From contig CAIMFV010000035.1 in assembly GCA_903840435.1 (NCBI GenBank), forward strand, positions 1 through 64,000: 64,000 nucleotides of DNA. The letters are read 5' to 3'. A program made the translations under genes and the position numbers. Positions 9,146 through 18,397 of this stretch are shown piece by piece (the stretch's first letter is position 1; the number at the start of each line of letters is the position of its first letter). Below the pieces are notes generated by a model. The model saw nothing but the letters and a program-made list of their open reading frames with translations, was not told the DNA's origin and did not search any database. Source of the DNA: an uncultured Caulobacterales bacterium. Its GTDB lineage: Bacteria; Pseudomonadota; Alphaproteobacteria; Caulobacterales; Caulobacteraceae.

Positions 9146-12022
9146 TCAAGGTGTAACAATGGCGGGGGCCCCCTCGCGCGGCAAGCCAAACGCCAAGATT
9201 GGTGGACGCGCCAGCCAGGCTTTTGCAGCGGCGCTGACCTCGCTGGCGGGGATGGTGGCATAGTCATTCCACCAGGTTCGCGCCTGCGCCAGTCGATAGG
9301 GATCGCGCGCCGACCCATCCAAGGTATTGAGCCACCAGCCCGCCCGCTCCCTTTGGTTGGCGGAATCGTCCAGGATCGGCTTGCGCATGCGCTCCAATTC
9401 TTCCGACCCCACACCTCCCTGGGCGAGCTCTTGGCCGATATTGACCAGCACATCGGCAACCGCCTTGGCGGTGGTCGGGCTGGTTTCAATGGCGACTTGT
9501 AAATGTCCTTGGTCCCCGCCCCGCTCCGTATTGAAAACGATGGAAGGCGTGTAGGTCAGCCCAAGCTTTTCGCGCACCTGGCGACGGATGCGATCGCCCA
9601 AAACTTCGCGCAACAGCGTGATCGCCCGGACCTCTCTTTGGCGCAAGGCGTCCCAGGCAAAGGTCGGCCATATGGCCACCACAGCGGCCCGGTCGGCCAG
9701 TCCGAGATGATGGCCGGTCGCCGGCTCTGAGGCAGCGGTGGGAAACCGTAAGCGCGCGGCGTCTGGCGAGGTTAGCGGAAAGCTGGCATTGCGCGGTCGA
9801 ATGCGGCCGAGCGTGTGCGCCAGGGCATCGATGGCGTCGTCTTCCGAAAGATCGCCGACAACTGTGACCTCGACAGGTGCATCGTGCAGGGTTGGGGCGA
9901 GATAGGCTTTGATATCAGCCGGGCGCAAACCGAGCGCGGCGGCTTCTTCAGGCAGAGGCGCAACATCGAGGCTTGGCAGTTCTGCCTTCATTGCCCTTTG
10001 GGCGCTGATGATCGGGTTGAGGTCGGATTCGGTGTAGTAGGTGCGCACGTGGTCCGAGAGGTGGGTCTCAATTTCGTCGCGAAACCCTGGATCGTCGAGA
10101 TAGGCGCACATGACTGACCCCAGCAAGGCCAGATCCTTGGCCTGGGCTGACCCAGCAAAGGCGAAATGGTCGCGCTCAAGACTTAAACCAACCCCGAGCG
10201 CATGACGGCGCAAAACCCGTTCAACGCTGGCAAAGTCCGATTTCCCGAGGCCGCCATCCAAAAAAACGCCGGTCGCAAGCACGGCCGGAATCACATCCTT
10301 AGGTGCATACTGCAACTGCCCCCCGCCAAAGCGTAACCTCAGATTGACCCGCCCGGCCTCAGACGGCAGTCGCTTGATATTGGCGATGACGCCATTGTCG
10401 AAGGTCACGCGCAGAAAAGCCGGATCAAGGAAGCGCTCGCGCGCCACCACCTTGGCGGATTGAGCGTCCACACCATAGGGCCAGTCCGCACTGCTCGCCG
10501 CCAGCGCCTCTGGCACGGGACGCGCTAGAACACCTGCCCAGACCTTGTCGAGATTTCGAACCGCGTCGGCGCCATTGGAAACCACCGCCACGAGTGGCTC
10601 GGAGGCATTACCCCAGTCCCGGTCAAACGCGGCCTTAACGCCCGCCACCGTGACCCGGCTACGCACCGCCTTGAAGAGCTGTAACCGTGTCGCTGGCGAA
10701 ACGGGCGGTTCCTTGCGGCGCAAGCTCTCCAGCAAGTCCGCTGCAATCTCTTCGGAAGAACGAGATCGCCCGGCTTGGGATTCCAGCGCCGCTTGGGTGC
10801 TGGACATGGCGTCTTCTAGCTCATCAGCCGACACGCCATAGGCCGCCAAGCGGCGCAATTCGTCAGAGACAGTGGCCAAGGCTTGGCGCCAAAGGTCTGG
10901 CTTTGGTGTGACCAAAACACAGGTTTCGATGGCCCGCTTTTGTAAATCGCGACGCAAAAGACGAGTTGAAATCAACGGACTGTCTGGCTTACGCGCCAAG
11001 CCTTCCAGCCGGATTTGCAGCGGCGACATCCAGCCGATCTGTTCCGCCTGGCGCAAGGTCAAGGCCTCGCTCGGTGGCAGCTGGGGATCGGGTGGCGACA
11101 TCCGACAAATATTGACGCCACCTTGGGAAAAGTTTGGCGCATGAACCTGATAATATTCGGTTTTCCGAGCAAGATCGACCTTGCCCGGATCGACCTCCCC
11201 CGGGGGCGGCGTCGCGGCTCGCCAATCTGCAAATGTCGCCTCAATGCGGTGGACGATCTCGGCAGGGGGGGCATCGCCAACCACAACAATGAAGGCCCGT
11301 TCGGGGCGATACCAGGTCTGATAATAGTCGCGCAGGGTCGCCGAATTCATCGCCTTGAGGCTGGCTGGTGTGCCCGCCGGGCTGCGGTTCGGTGCGGTCA
11401 GTTGTGGGGTCAAGAAAGACGACAAGCTTTCGCCCACCGCCGTCCCGGCATCGCGGCGCACGGAAATTTCCGTCGTCACAACGCCACGCTGCCGTTCCAC
11501 ACCCTCAGGCGTTAGATCAAGCCCATCTGCCACGTCGCGCAGCCAGGTGAAGGCAATATCGAGCTTCTCCCGACTGATGTCGGACAGGTCCAGAACATAG
11601 AAGGTGTGTTCGAGCGTCGTGAAGGCGTTCCTGTCGCGGTCCATGGACACGCCAGCCTTCTGAAAGCCGCCTGACACAGCCTCCGCCGAAAGGCGCTTTC
11701 CGCCCTCAAACGCCATATGTTCGAGAAAGTGCGCCCCGCCGCGCTGAACCTCGGTTTCCTGTAGACTGCCGGAGTCAAAATCAAAGCGGATAGACAGCCC
11801 GTGGCTTGGCTTTGCGCTTTGCGACACGGCATAGCGCATGCCGTTGGGCAAGGCGCCGACAATGACATTGGGGTCGGCCGGCGCAACCACCGTTGACGGG
11901 CCTTGGGCCAGGATCGGGCTTGCGCCACACAGCGCCAGCGAGACACCCAAGAGAAACCCGACGATTGCGCGGGGTCGCCGCAGCGGAGGCTTCCTCCCGC
12001 AAAGCCCCTGTGTCATCCGCAT
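9146..12022 (-). CDS. periplasmic M16-family zinc metallopeptidase (PqqL/insulinase-like)
   Basis: A 958-residue, two-lobe M16 peptidase. After a type I signal peptide (basic start, hydrophobic A-I-V-G-F-L-L-G-V-S-L-A-L-C, cleavage near I-L-A-Q) comes the inverted zinc motif H-F-L-E-H (HxxEH), with the downstream Glu region where the third ligand is expected. The second half repeats the M16 fold without an obvious zinc site. The ORF is open up to 12181, but ATG at 12022 is preceded by AAGGAG at five-base spacing and opens directly into the signal peptide, so this start is chosen. It sits between hemA and the divergent hemB; no functional link is implied. Such enzymes degrade peptides in the periplasm; the substrate is unknown. 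Confidence 0.93.
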   Translation of the reverse strand: MRMTQGLCGRKPPLRRPRAIVGFLLGVSLALCGASPILAQGPSTVVAPADPNVIVGALPNGMRYAVSQSAKPSHGLSIRFDFDSGSLQETEVQRGGAHFLEHMAFEGGKRLSAEAVSGGFQKAGVSMDRDRNAFTTLEHTFYVLDLSDISREKLDIAFTWLRDVADGLDLTPEGVERQRGVVTTEISVRRDAGTAVGESLSSFLTPQLTAPNRSPAGTPASLKAMNSATLRDYYQTWYRPERAFIVVVGDAPPAEIVHRIEATFADWRAATPPPGEVDPGKVDLARKTEYYQVHAPNFSQGGVNICRMSPPDPQLPPSEALTLRQAEQIGWMSPLQIRLEGLARKPDSPLISTRLLRRDLQKRAIETCVLVTPKPDLWRQALATVSDELRRLAAYGVSADELEDAMSSTQAALESQAGRSRSSEEIAADLLESLRRKEPPVSPATRLQLFKAVRSRVTVAGVKAAFDRDWGNASEPLVAVVSNGADAVRNLDKVWAGVLARPVPEALAASSADWPYGVDAQSAKVVARERFLDPAFLRVTFDNGVIANIKRLPSEAGRVNLRLRFGGGQLQYAPKDVIPAVLATGVFLDGGLGKSDFASVERVLRRHALGVGLSLERDHFAFAGSAQAKDLALLGSVMCAYLDDPGFRDEIETHLSDHVRTYYTESDLNPIISAQRAMKAELPSLDVAPLPEEAAALGLRPADIKAYLAPTLHDAPVEVTVVGDLSEDDAIDALAHTLGRIRPRNASFPLTSPDAARLRFPTAASEPATGHHLGLADRAAVVAIWPTFAWDALRQREVRAITLLREVLGDRIRRQVREKLGLTYTPSIVFNTERGGDQGHLQVAIETSPTTAKAVADVLVNIGQELAQGGVGSEELERMRKPILDDSANQRERAGWWLNTLDGSARDPYRLAQARTWWNDYATIPASEVSAAAKAWLARPPILAFGLPREGAPAIVTP

Positions 12023-12138
12023 CTGCGCTCCTTCGTCCATCGATATCTTCGCATTCGGATCAGGGAGGTCCATGAGAGCTCTTGCCGCACCCGCAGGGAT
12101 TCGGTCAAATCCCAAACTTAAGCCCACGGAGTGTTCTG

Positions 12139-13140
12139 ATGTCACGCGCCCCCCTCGCCGCTTTTCCCGCCATTCGGCCACGGCGACTTCGTCAGTCCGA
12201 TTGGATGCGCCGTTTGGTCAGAGAAACCGTGCTGACGCCTGCCGATCTGATCTGGTCGATTGTGGTGCATGAGGGCGAAGCAGACACGATCGAGGTGGCC
12301 TCCATGCCCGGCGCGCCACGGCTATCGGTGGCCGAATGCGGTCGGGCGGCGGCAAGAGCGAAGGCCTTAGGCATCCCCGCCATCGCGGTCTTTCCCCATG
12401 TCGATCCCCGCAAGAAAGACGAGCGTGGAACCGCGGCCCTCGATCCGGACAATGTCGTGTGTCGCGCCGTCAAGGCCATGAAGGACGCAGCCCCAGAGGT
12501 CGGGGTGATGTGCGATGTGGCACTCGACCCATTTACGAGCCATGGCCATGACGGCTTGGTCGAAGGGGGGCGCATTCTCAATGATGCGACCGTGGCGGTT
12601 TTGGTCGAGCAGGCCCTCGTCCAAGCGCGCGCCGGATGCGACATCCTTGCCCCGTCCGACATGATGGATGGTCGCGTGGCGGCCTTGCGGGCAGCTTTGG
12701 AAAGCGATGGTCACTCCGACGCTGCCATCATGGCCTATGCGGCCAAATATGCCTCGGCCTTTTATGGCCCCTATCGCGACGCGATTGGCTCAGCCAGCGT
12801 GCTGACCGGAGATAAGAAGACCTATCAGATGGACCCCGGCAATTCTGAAGAAGCCCTGCGCGAGGTTGCGCTCGATATTTCCGAAGGCGCCGACATGGTG
12901 ATGGTCAAGCCCGGCATGCCCTATCTCGACATTGTGCGCCGGGTGGTCGAGGCCTTTTCCCTGCCGACCTTCGCCTTCCAAGTGTCAGGCGAGTACGCCA
13001 TGATCCAGGCGGCAGCGGAACGCGGTTGGATCGATGGCGACCGGGCCATGTTGGAAAGCCTGACCGGCTTCAAGCGCGCCGGGTGCGCCGGGATCATCAC
13101 CTATTTCGCGCCACGCGCCGCCCAGGCACTTGGGGCCTAG
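12139..13140 (+). CDS. hemB: delta-aminolevulinic acid dehydratase (porphobilinogen synthase), Asp-type
   Basis: Condenses two 5-aminolevulinate molecules into porphobilinogen. The 333-residue product carries C-D-V-A-L-D-P-F-T-S-H-G-H-D-G. The Asp residues replace the zinc-binding Cys cluster of animal and yeast enzymes and mark the magnesium-dependent type. The catalytic-lysine segment M-V-K-P-G-M-P-Y-L-D and F-Y-G-P-Y-R-D-A are present. ATG at 12139 is chosen; an in-frame ATG at 12082 would add an unconserved stretch overlapping the M16 gene's upstream region. With hemA it supplies early haem steps. Confidence 0.97.
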   Translation: MSRAPLAAFPAIRPRRLRQSDWMRRLVRETVLTPADLIWSIVVHEGEADTIEVASMPGAPRLSVAECGRAAARAKALGIPAIAVFPHVDPRKKDERGTAALDPDNVVCRAVKAMKDAAPEVGVMCDVALDPFTSHGHDGLVEGGRILNDATVAVLVEQALVQARAGCDILAPSDMMDGRVAALRAALESDGHSDAAIMAYAAKYASAFYGPYRDAIGSASVLTGDKKTYQMDPGNSEEALREVALDISEGADMVMVKPGMPYLDIVRRVVEAFSLPTFAFQVSGEYAMIQAAAERGWIDGDRAMLESLTGFKRAGCAGIITYFAPRAAQALGA

Positions 13141-13163
13141 ACCGACGCGGCGGCACCGCTGGT

Positions 13164-13197
13164 ATGGCTCTCAAGAAAGCGGTTTCCTGAGAGCCAT
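13164..13197. terminator. possible terminator hairpin after hemB
   Basis: A perfect 10-bp inverted repeat ATGGCTCTCA / TGAGAGCCAT (13164-13173, 13188-13197) lies 23 bp after the hemB stop, between convergent genes. There is an inner AAA/TTT pairing but no U-tract, so its terminator role is inferred from position. Confidence 0.5.
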
Positions 13198-13203
13198 CGC
13201 CCA

Positions 13204-13728
13204 TTAGGCCGCCGCTTGCGATGAGACCGAGGAGACCGCAGACGGCCCGCTACCGCTCGCGCTTGTCGAGGCGGGCGCGGGAGGTGGTGCCAGCGCGCTT
13301 GCCGGTGGAGGCGCAAAGGCCAAGGCCGCGGCACTGACGACTGCCGGGCTTGTGGCATTGGCCGTGGCGGTCGCAGTAGCTGAAATGCTTTGCAACTGCG
13401 CCTGAGCATTGGCTGCACCGGTTTGCGCCACAGCTTGAGCGACCGGTTGCGCCGCTGGCGGCGTCACCAAGCTCGCTGCGGGTGCGAGGGCGGTTGCAGA
13501 CTGGGAGACCGGCGGGATGGTTGCCTGGACTGCGGCTGCATAGGCTTGCGAAACGGCTGGATTTTGCGGCAAAGCAGGCGAAGCTGCCGTTTGCGGCACG
13601 AGCGGTGCTTGAGGTTGGGCCGTATAGACCGACTGCGGCGACACCGGCGCGACGGGTGCCGTCTGGGGTGTCGAGGTTGGGCCATAATAGGTGGCTAAGC
13701 CACCCGAAAATCCGCTGATTGCTGACAT
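13204..13728 (-). CDS. Ala/Pro/Gln-rich low-complexity protein of unknown function
   Basis: A 174-residue protein made mostly of Ala, Pro, Ser, Thr, Val and Gln, with no recognised domain. After M-S-A-I-S-G-F-S-G-G-L-A-T-Y-Y-G it runs into P-Q-T-A-P-V-A-P-V-S-P and long A-T-A-T-A-N-A stretches, then a Pro/Ala tail. There is no signal peptide. ATG at 13728 is preceded by a strong GGGAGGAAGG, a good sign that the ORF is translated, so this start is preferred over 13764. Its upstream region is markedly AT-rich. It could be an intrinsically disordered linker or surface protein; I cannot name it. Confidence 0.6.
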   Translation of the reverse strand: MSAISGFSGGLATYYGPTSTPQTAPVAPVSPQSVYTAQPQAPLVPQTAASPALPQNPAVSQAYAAAVQATIPPVSQSATALAPAASLVTPPAAQPVAQAVAQTGAANAQAQLQSISATATATANATSPAVVSAAALAFAPPPASALAPPPAPASTSASGSGPSAVSSVSSQAAA

Positions 13729-14031
13729 GTGAACCTTCCTCCCGTGCCGATCAAATCGACACATGTGAGATACTGAAGGCCAGACTATGTACTCAAGGCT
13801 TCAAATTATATCTCTACAATCGTCCTTAATGTAATCGCGAATAACGAGAATCTTCTGATTACCTTAAACACACTGAATTTCCCGGAATTTTGGGGCATTT
13901 TCCCTATAAATTGCCGTGGAATTTAATGATAAACGCGCCAATAACCCTAATGAAAGGCCCTGGGATCGGAGATTTATCCGCGACAATTGCAAACCACGCG
14001 CCTTCGGCCCGGCGTTTAAGTAACCAATGCC
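13729..14031. other. AT-rich intergenic region
   Basis: About 300 bp without a credible gene, clearly richer in A and T than its surroundings. It holds the ribosome binding site and presumably the promoter of the Ala/Pro-rich protein gene, and the downstream side of the dehydrogenase gene. I see no repeat or strong terminator in it. Confidence 0.5.
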
Positions 14032-14895
14032 CTAAGGCTTTCGCGCTTTCAGGCGCGCCACCAAGGAGGAGGTATCCCAGCGGCGCCCGCCCATGGCTTG
14101 AACCTCGGCATAGAATTGATCGACCAACGCCGTCACCTCCAACCGGGCGCCATTGGCCCGCGCGGCGTCGAGCACAAGCGAAAGGTCCTTGCGCATCCAA
14201 TCGACGGCGAAACCGAAGTCGTAACGCCCCTCCACCATGGTCGGCCAGCGGTTTTGCATTTGCCAGGAGCCAGCCGCCCCCTTGGAAATGGCCTCGAAGA
14301 CCGCGCCGGTGTCGAGCTTGGCCTGCTCCGCAAAATGCACCGCCTCAGCCAAGCCTTGCACCACGCCAGCAATACAGATTTGGTTGCACATTTTGGCAAG
14401 CTGACCTGATCCAGCCACGCCGATCCGCTGCACAGCTTTGCAATAGGCGCCAATCAGCGCCGTCGCGCGCGCACAGTCCTCCTCTGCTCCCCCCAACATG
14501 GCGGTGAGTGTCCCCGCCTCTGCGCCTGCTTGACCGCCGGACACAGGCGCATCAACAAAGGCGCGTCCGGTAGCCGTCGACTCCGCCGCCATGTCCTGGG
14601 CCAAGCGCGCCGAGGTTGTGGTGTGATCAATGATGAGCGCGCCTGCTGCCAGATGCGGCATGACCGCCCGGACAATCTGGCGAACATCGTCATCATTGCC
14701 GACGCACAGAACGAGGGCATCGACGCCCGCCACGGCCGCCTCCACCTGCGGCGCTGACTTTCCACCATGGGCGGCGATAAATCGGTCAGACTTCTCCGCG
14801 CTTCGGTTGAACACCGACACCTCATGACCGGCCGCCGCCAAATGGCGCGCCATCGGAAAGCCCATGACACCCAGTCCAACAAACCCGATCCGCAT
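14032..14895 (-). CDS. NAD(P)-dependent oxidoreductase, 3-hydroxyisobutyrate dehydrogenase family
   Basis: A 287-residue beta-hydroxyacid dehydrogenase. The N-terminal Rossmann motif is G-F-V-G-L-G-V-M-G-F-P-M-A. The family substrate loop D-A-P-V-S-G-G-Q-A-G-A-E-A-G-T-L-T follows, then G-S-G-Q-L-A-K-M-C-N-Q with the catalytic lysine. Members reduce or oxidise 3-hydroxyisobutyrate, tartronate semialdehyde or short semialdehydes; the substrate cannot be told from sequence alone. The start ATG at 14895 (M-R-I-G-F-V-G-L-G) is preferred over 14922, with AGAGG upstream. It is divergent from motB. Confidence 0.93.
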   Translation of the reverse strand: MRIGFVGLGVMGFPMARHLAAAGHEVSVFNRSAEKSDRFIAAHGGKSAPQVEAAVAGVDALVLCVGNDDDVRQIVRAVMPHLAAGALIIDHTTTSARLAQDMAAESTATGRAFVDAPVSGGQAGAEAGTLTAMLGGAEEDCARATALIGAYCKAVQRIGVAGSGQLAKMCNQICIAGVVQGLAEAVHFAEQAKLDTGAVFEAISKGAAGSWQMQNRWPTMVEGRYDFGFAVDWMRKDLSLVLDAARANGARLEVTALVDQFYAEVQAMGGRRWDTSSLVARLKARKP

Positions 14896-15045
14896 GGTCT
14901 TGCCTCTTCCCTGCACGCCCAACCCAAGAGGTCAGCCAATTTGAGGCTGGAGTTAGGTGGATCACGGCTGAGAAGCAACCGCATCTTAACCACGACCGGG
15001 CTAGAAAGCCGCCAGACAGGCTCATTTTTCTGGGAAGCGCACACA

Positions 15046-15942
15046 ATGGCCTATGGCGATCAGCCGATCATGATCAAAAAGGTCAAGAAGGTCATGGGTG
15101 GCGGCCACCATGGTGGGGCCTGGAAGGTGGCCTATGCCGACTTCGTAACGGCCATGATGGCCTTCTTTCTGCTCATGTGGCTGATCAACACCACCTCGCC
15201 GGAACAAAAGCGCGGCATTGCTGACTATTTCGCGCCGGCCAGTGTTTCAGCATCAACCTCAGGGTCCGGCGGCGTCTTAGGCGGCACGGCCATGGGCGAG
15301 CAAGGCGTGAAGAGCGACGGGTCGGTCTCGATCGTGCAAAAGCAGGCCGCGCCAGCGCCGCAAGATCCAAAGGTCTCCGGCCAGTCAGCCACGGCGGGGG
15401 GCGATGGCACCTCAGCCAATCAGCAGGCCTTACAGCGCAAGGAAGCGGATAATTTCCAAAGCGCGGCGGAATCCCTGCGCCAAGCCCTCCAGGATATGCC
15501 TGAGCTGGCGGAACTTTCGAAGCAGGTTCTGGTTGATGTGACGCCGGAAGGCTTGCGCATCCAACTGGTCGACCAAGAAGGTCGGTCCATGTTTGATCAA
15601 AGCTCGGCTCGTCCCAATGACCGCGCCCGGCTCTTGCTGCGCTCCGTGGCCAAGGTGATCAACCAGCTGCATAATCGGGTTACGGTGGCTGGCCACACCA
15701 GCGCCACCGCACCGGGTGAGAAATCGGCTGGCGATGACTGGGCCTTGTCGGCCTCGCGCGCCAATGCCTCGCGGATGGTGTTGCAAGATGCAGGCGTGCC
15801 AGCCGACCGCATCTACCAAGTGTCAGGCAAGGCCTCGTCTGAGCCGCTCTATCCGGACGACCCCACTCTTCCTGGCAACCGCCGCATCGCGATTGTGCTG
15901 CTGCGCGAGGCCCCCGTTTTACCGCCCGCCGCGGCGCAATAG
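15046..15942 (+). CDS. motB: flagellar motor stator protein MotB
   Basis: Inner-membrane stator subunit that, with MotA, conducts protons and anchors the motor to peptidoglycan. The 298-residue product has a short basic cytoplasmic N-terminus, then one membrane helix starting W-K-V-A-Y-A-D-F-V-T-A-M-M-A-F-F-L-L. Asp32 in it is the proton-carrying residue (same number as in E. coli). The C-terminal half is an OmpA-like peptidoglycan-binding domain with V-A-G-H-T-S-A-T and L-S-A-S-R-A-N-A. ATG at 15046 is chosen because upstream in-frame starts would add nonsense sequence. No motA or other flagellar gene is adjacent. Confidence 0.96.
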   Translation: MAYGDQPIMIKKVKKVMGGGHHGGAWKVAYADFVTAMMAFFLLMWLINTTSPEQKRGIADYFAPASVSASTSGSGGVLGGTAMGEQGVKSDGSVSIVQKQAAPAPQDPKVSGQSATAGGDGTSANQQALQRKEADNFQSAAESLRQALQDMPELAELSKQVLVDVTPEGLRIQLVDQEGRSMFDQSSARPNDRARLLLRSVAKVINQLHNRVTVAGHTSATAPGEKSAGDDWALSASRANASRMVLQDAGVPADRIYQVSGKASSEPLYPDDPTLPGNRRIAIVLLREAPVLPPAAAQ

Positions 15943-16104
15943 GCCGGTTCGGCAAGACATAGGGGCTTTGCGAGGAAGCTCTTTTCGGATGCTTCGCGGG
16001 TTGCAGTGTCTGAAGCCTTGCAGTTCGGTGCGTCCTTTGCCCTAATTGCATGGCGTGCGCGCCTAAGCGTGTGAGTCGCAGGCCGTGTGGAGAGTGACGT
16101 CGTC

Positions 16105-16857
16105 GTGACCCAGCATTTTGCAACCGGCAAATTGCGTTTTTTCCTCACCGCGCCCTCCCCCTGTCCCTATCTGCCAGGGCGGGAGGAGCGGAAGGTGTTT
16201 GCGCACCTGCCCTTGAGCGAAGGCGCGGCGGTCAATGACAGCCTGACAGAAATTGGGTTTCGGCGCTCGCAAAACATTGCCTATCGCCCCGCCTGTGAAA
16301 CCTGCGACGCCTGTGTTTCGGCGCGCATCCCGGCGGCCGACTATGTTTTTTCACGCACCGAGCGCAAAACCCTCAATCGCAACGCCGATCTGGTCCGTCA
16401 CTTGGTCGAGGCTGAGGCGACGACCGAGCAATTCGATCTGCTGAAACTCTACCTGTCCGCGCGCCATCCGGAGGGTGGCATGGCTGAGATGGGCTGGACC
16501 GATTATGCGGCAATGGTCGAAGACACCGCTGTACGCACCCACCTGATCGAATATCGTCGGATCACCGATGATGGCGGTCCTGGCCAATTGGTGGCCTGTG
16601 CTTTGATCGACCTGCTCGCCGATGGCCTATCGCTCGTCTATAGTTTTTACGACCCAAGGCTCAGTAAGCGAAGCCTTGGGGCATTTATGATCCTGGATCA
16701 TATCCAACAGGCCTGTGCGGTTCAGACCCCTTATGTCTATTTAGGCTATTGGGTGATGGGCAGTCCGAAAATGGCCTATAAGGCCAATTACCAGCCGCTC
16801 GAAATCTTGAAGCCGGGAGGCTGGCGGCTGATCTCGCGCCGCGAGTTGGACCCTTAA
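16105..16857 (+). CDS. bpt: arginyl/leucyl-tRNA--protein transferase (Bpt/Ate type)
   Basis: Transfers an amino acid from tRNA to the N-terminus of proteins bearing acidic or modified residues, tagging them for ClpAPS degradation (N-degron route). The 250-residue product has the family start T-Q-H-F-A-T-G-K-L-R-F-F-L-T-A-P, the conserved G-F-R-R-S-Q-N-I-A-Y-R-P-A-C with C-x-x-C-x-A-C, and the GNAT-like C-terminus (Y-L-G-Y-W-V-M-G-S-P-K-M-A-Y-K). The GTG at 16105 gives the typical N-terminus and has GGAGAG ten bases upstream; GTG at 16087 is the alternative. It ends tail-to-tail with the ChaC-like gene, sharing TTAA. Confidence 0.95.
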   Translation: MTQHFATGKLRFFLTAPSPCPYLPGREERKVFAHLPLSEGAAVNDSLTEIGFRRSQNIAYRPACETCDACVSARIPAADYVFSRTERKTLNRNADLVRHLVEAEATTEQFDLLKLYLSARHPEGGMAEMGWTDYAAMVEDTAVRTHLIEYRRITDDGGPGQLVACALIDLLADGLSLVYSFYDPRLSKRSLGAFMILDHIQQACAVQTPYVYLGYWVMGSPKMAYKANYQPLEILKPGGWRLISRRELDP

Positions 16858-17450
16858 GCCGACGCCTCTCCCTCAAGCGCCATCACCGCCTTGAGAAGCG
16901 CCTCCAAGCCACGATCACGCGCGCCCTCGTCCCGCAAATGGTCGACCAGATCGCGGAGATAGTCGATATTTCGTCCCGATAACCCGCGCGCGCCGGCGAT
17001 CAACCGCGCTTGCGCCTCGGGCTTAAGCCCCCCAGCCCATTGGGCGTGATTGCGATCTGAGAGAAAGCACAGCGCCGCCACCTTCACGCCCGGATTTGTG
17101 CCGTCGGTCAATTTCACCTGGACACGCCGCTCGACATAGGTCTCGGTCGGTTGCTCGCGTTCGAGCAGATAGGCATAGGTGTTCGGCCAGGCCTTTGCCT
17201 CGACCGCATAGGCGATGCCAAGCGTCGCCCCGCCATCGCGCAAGCCCAAGACAAGACCCGGCCGCTCAGGTGTGCCCCGGTGATGCACTGAATAGATGCA
17301 AAAGGCGCGATGTCGGCCATGGAGTAAGGCACGCCTGCGGTCTACAAAGGCGAATCCGGGTCGCCACATTAACGATCCATATCCGAACACCCAATGTACG
17401 CCGCCGCTCACTGGCTCCACCCCTTCGCTCCCATTATCGCAATCCTTCAT
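16854..17450 (-). CDS. ChaC-like gamma-glutamylcyclotransferase
   Basis: Cytosolic enzyme family that splits glutathione into 5-oxoproline and Cys-Gly. The 198-residue form has W-V-F-G-Y-G-S-L-M-W-R-P, the family hallmark, and L-L-E-R-E-Q-P-T-E-T-Y, where the catalytic Glu is expected. The start is uncertain: ATG at 17450 is taken because it lies closest to the domain and its codon overlaps the divergent neighbour's ATG in the sequence CATG. In-frame upstream starts at 17486 and 17555 would overlap that neighbour. The C-terminus (G-L-S-G-R-N-I-D-Y-L) is typical. Confidence 0.9.
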   Translation of the reverse strand: MKDCDNGSEGVEPVSGGVHWVFGYGSLMWRPGFAFVDRRRALLHGRHRAFCIYSVHHRGTPERPGLVLGLRDGGATLGIAYAVEAKAWPNTYAYLLEREQPTETYVERRVQVKLTDGTNPGVKVAALCFLSDRNHAQWAGGLKPEAQARLIAGARGLSGRNIDYLRDLVDHLRDEGARDRGLEALLKAVMALEGEASA

Positions 17451-18393
17451 GTCTGACCCCACACCTTCCGGCAAGTCGTCCCGCATCTGGCTGTTATTGC
17501 CCCTGGTGGGTCTCGCGCTCGGCTTTCTGGTCGCGAGCAGCGTGTGGCTCGTCACTCGCGAGCGGGCGCTGACGGGGATCAGCGCCTATGCCAGCATGTT
17601 GCGCGCGCAAGGTTATGGCGTTGAGTACAAAGACCTCGTCCTTGATGGGTTTCCGTTTCGCCTTCACCTGCGGGCCGATCAAATCCGCATTGTCACGCCG
17701 TCCGGTTGGGCTTTCGACACAGATCGCCTCGAAGCCTTGAGCCTCACCTATGGGTCTGATCGGTGGGTGATTGCGTTGCCAGCTCCCGTCACCGTGGTTC
17801 GCCCTCGGGGCGGCCCCCTCATCCTTAAGGCGCAAAGTTTGCGCGCCAGCCTGTCAGACCTGCAAACTCCAGTGTGGAAGATCGGCATTGACGCCAAGGC
17901 CGTGCAAATCCTCACGCCCTCCGGCGCGGCCGCCTTTAGCCTTGCTTCCGCAGATCGCGTGCTGGTGAATACCCGCAAAAGCCCAAGCGTTCGCGGCGCC
18001 GCTGAGGCGATGGTTGAGATCGTCAATGGCCGGGCCACGCCCCATACGGCACTGTTCGAGGTCTTGGGCGAACACCGTACCACAGCGGCTTTGGCGGTGC
18101 GCATGACAGCGTCAGAACAGTTTCAGGGCTTGGGGTGGAGTGCGGCGGGACGGCGTTGGGTCCGGGCGCGCGGCAAGGTGATTATCGACCCAACCTCACT
18201 CACCGGTGACGATCAGGGCTTGACGACGCCGGGCGGGCAATTTGTCTTCGACCGCTACGGTGTCGCGACGGGCGCCCTGCCCCTCACCTTGCGGACGCGG
18301 TCTGGGGACGTCAAGTCGGCCACCTTCCTCATGTCGCCCGGCCAGGTCAGGCTGGGCGAGGTCATCACTGCCCCCGAGCCACGGTTCTTTTAA
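17449..18393 (+). CDS. DUF2125-like exported/membrane protein
   Basis: A 314-residue protein with one N-terminal membrane helix or uncleaved signal (I-W-L-L-L-P-L-V-G-L-A-L-G-F-L-V-A-S) after a short polar start. The beta-rich periplasmic region follows with Y-G-V-E-Y-K-D-L-V-L-D-G-F-P-F-R-L-H-L, the pattern I associate with DUF2125. Function is unknown. ATG at 17449 is used; its start overlaps the divergent ChaC-like start. Ribosome binding site evidence is weak. It is followed after four bases by the chorismate-mutase-like gene, so the two are probably co-transcribed with hisC. Confidence 0.82.
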   Translation: MSDPTPSGKSSRIWLLLPLVGLALGFLVASSVWLVTRERALTGISAYASMLRAQGYGVEYKDLVLDGFPFRLHLRADQIRIVTPSGWAFDTDRLEALSLTYGSDRWVIALPAPVTVVRPRGGPLILKAQSLRASLSDLQTPVWKIGIDAKAVQILTPSGAAAFSLASADRVLVNTRKSPSVRGAAEAMVEIVNGRATPHTALFEVLGEHRTTAALAVRMTASEQFQGLGWSAAGRRWVRARGKVIIDPTSLTGDDQGLTTPGGQFVFDRYGVATGALPLTLRTRSGDVKSATFLMSPGQVRLGEVITAPEPRFF

Positions 18394-18397
18394 GGCC

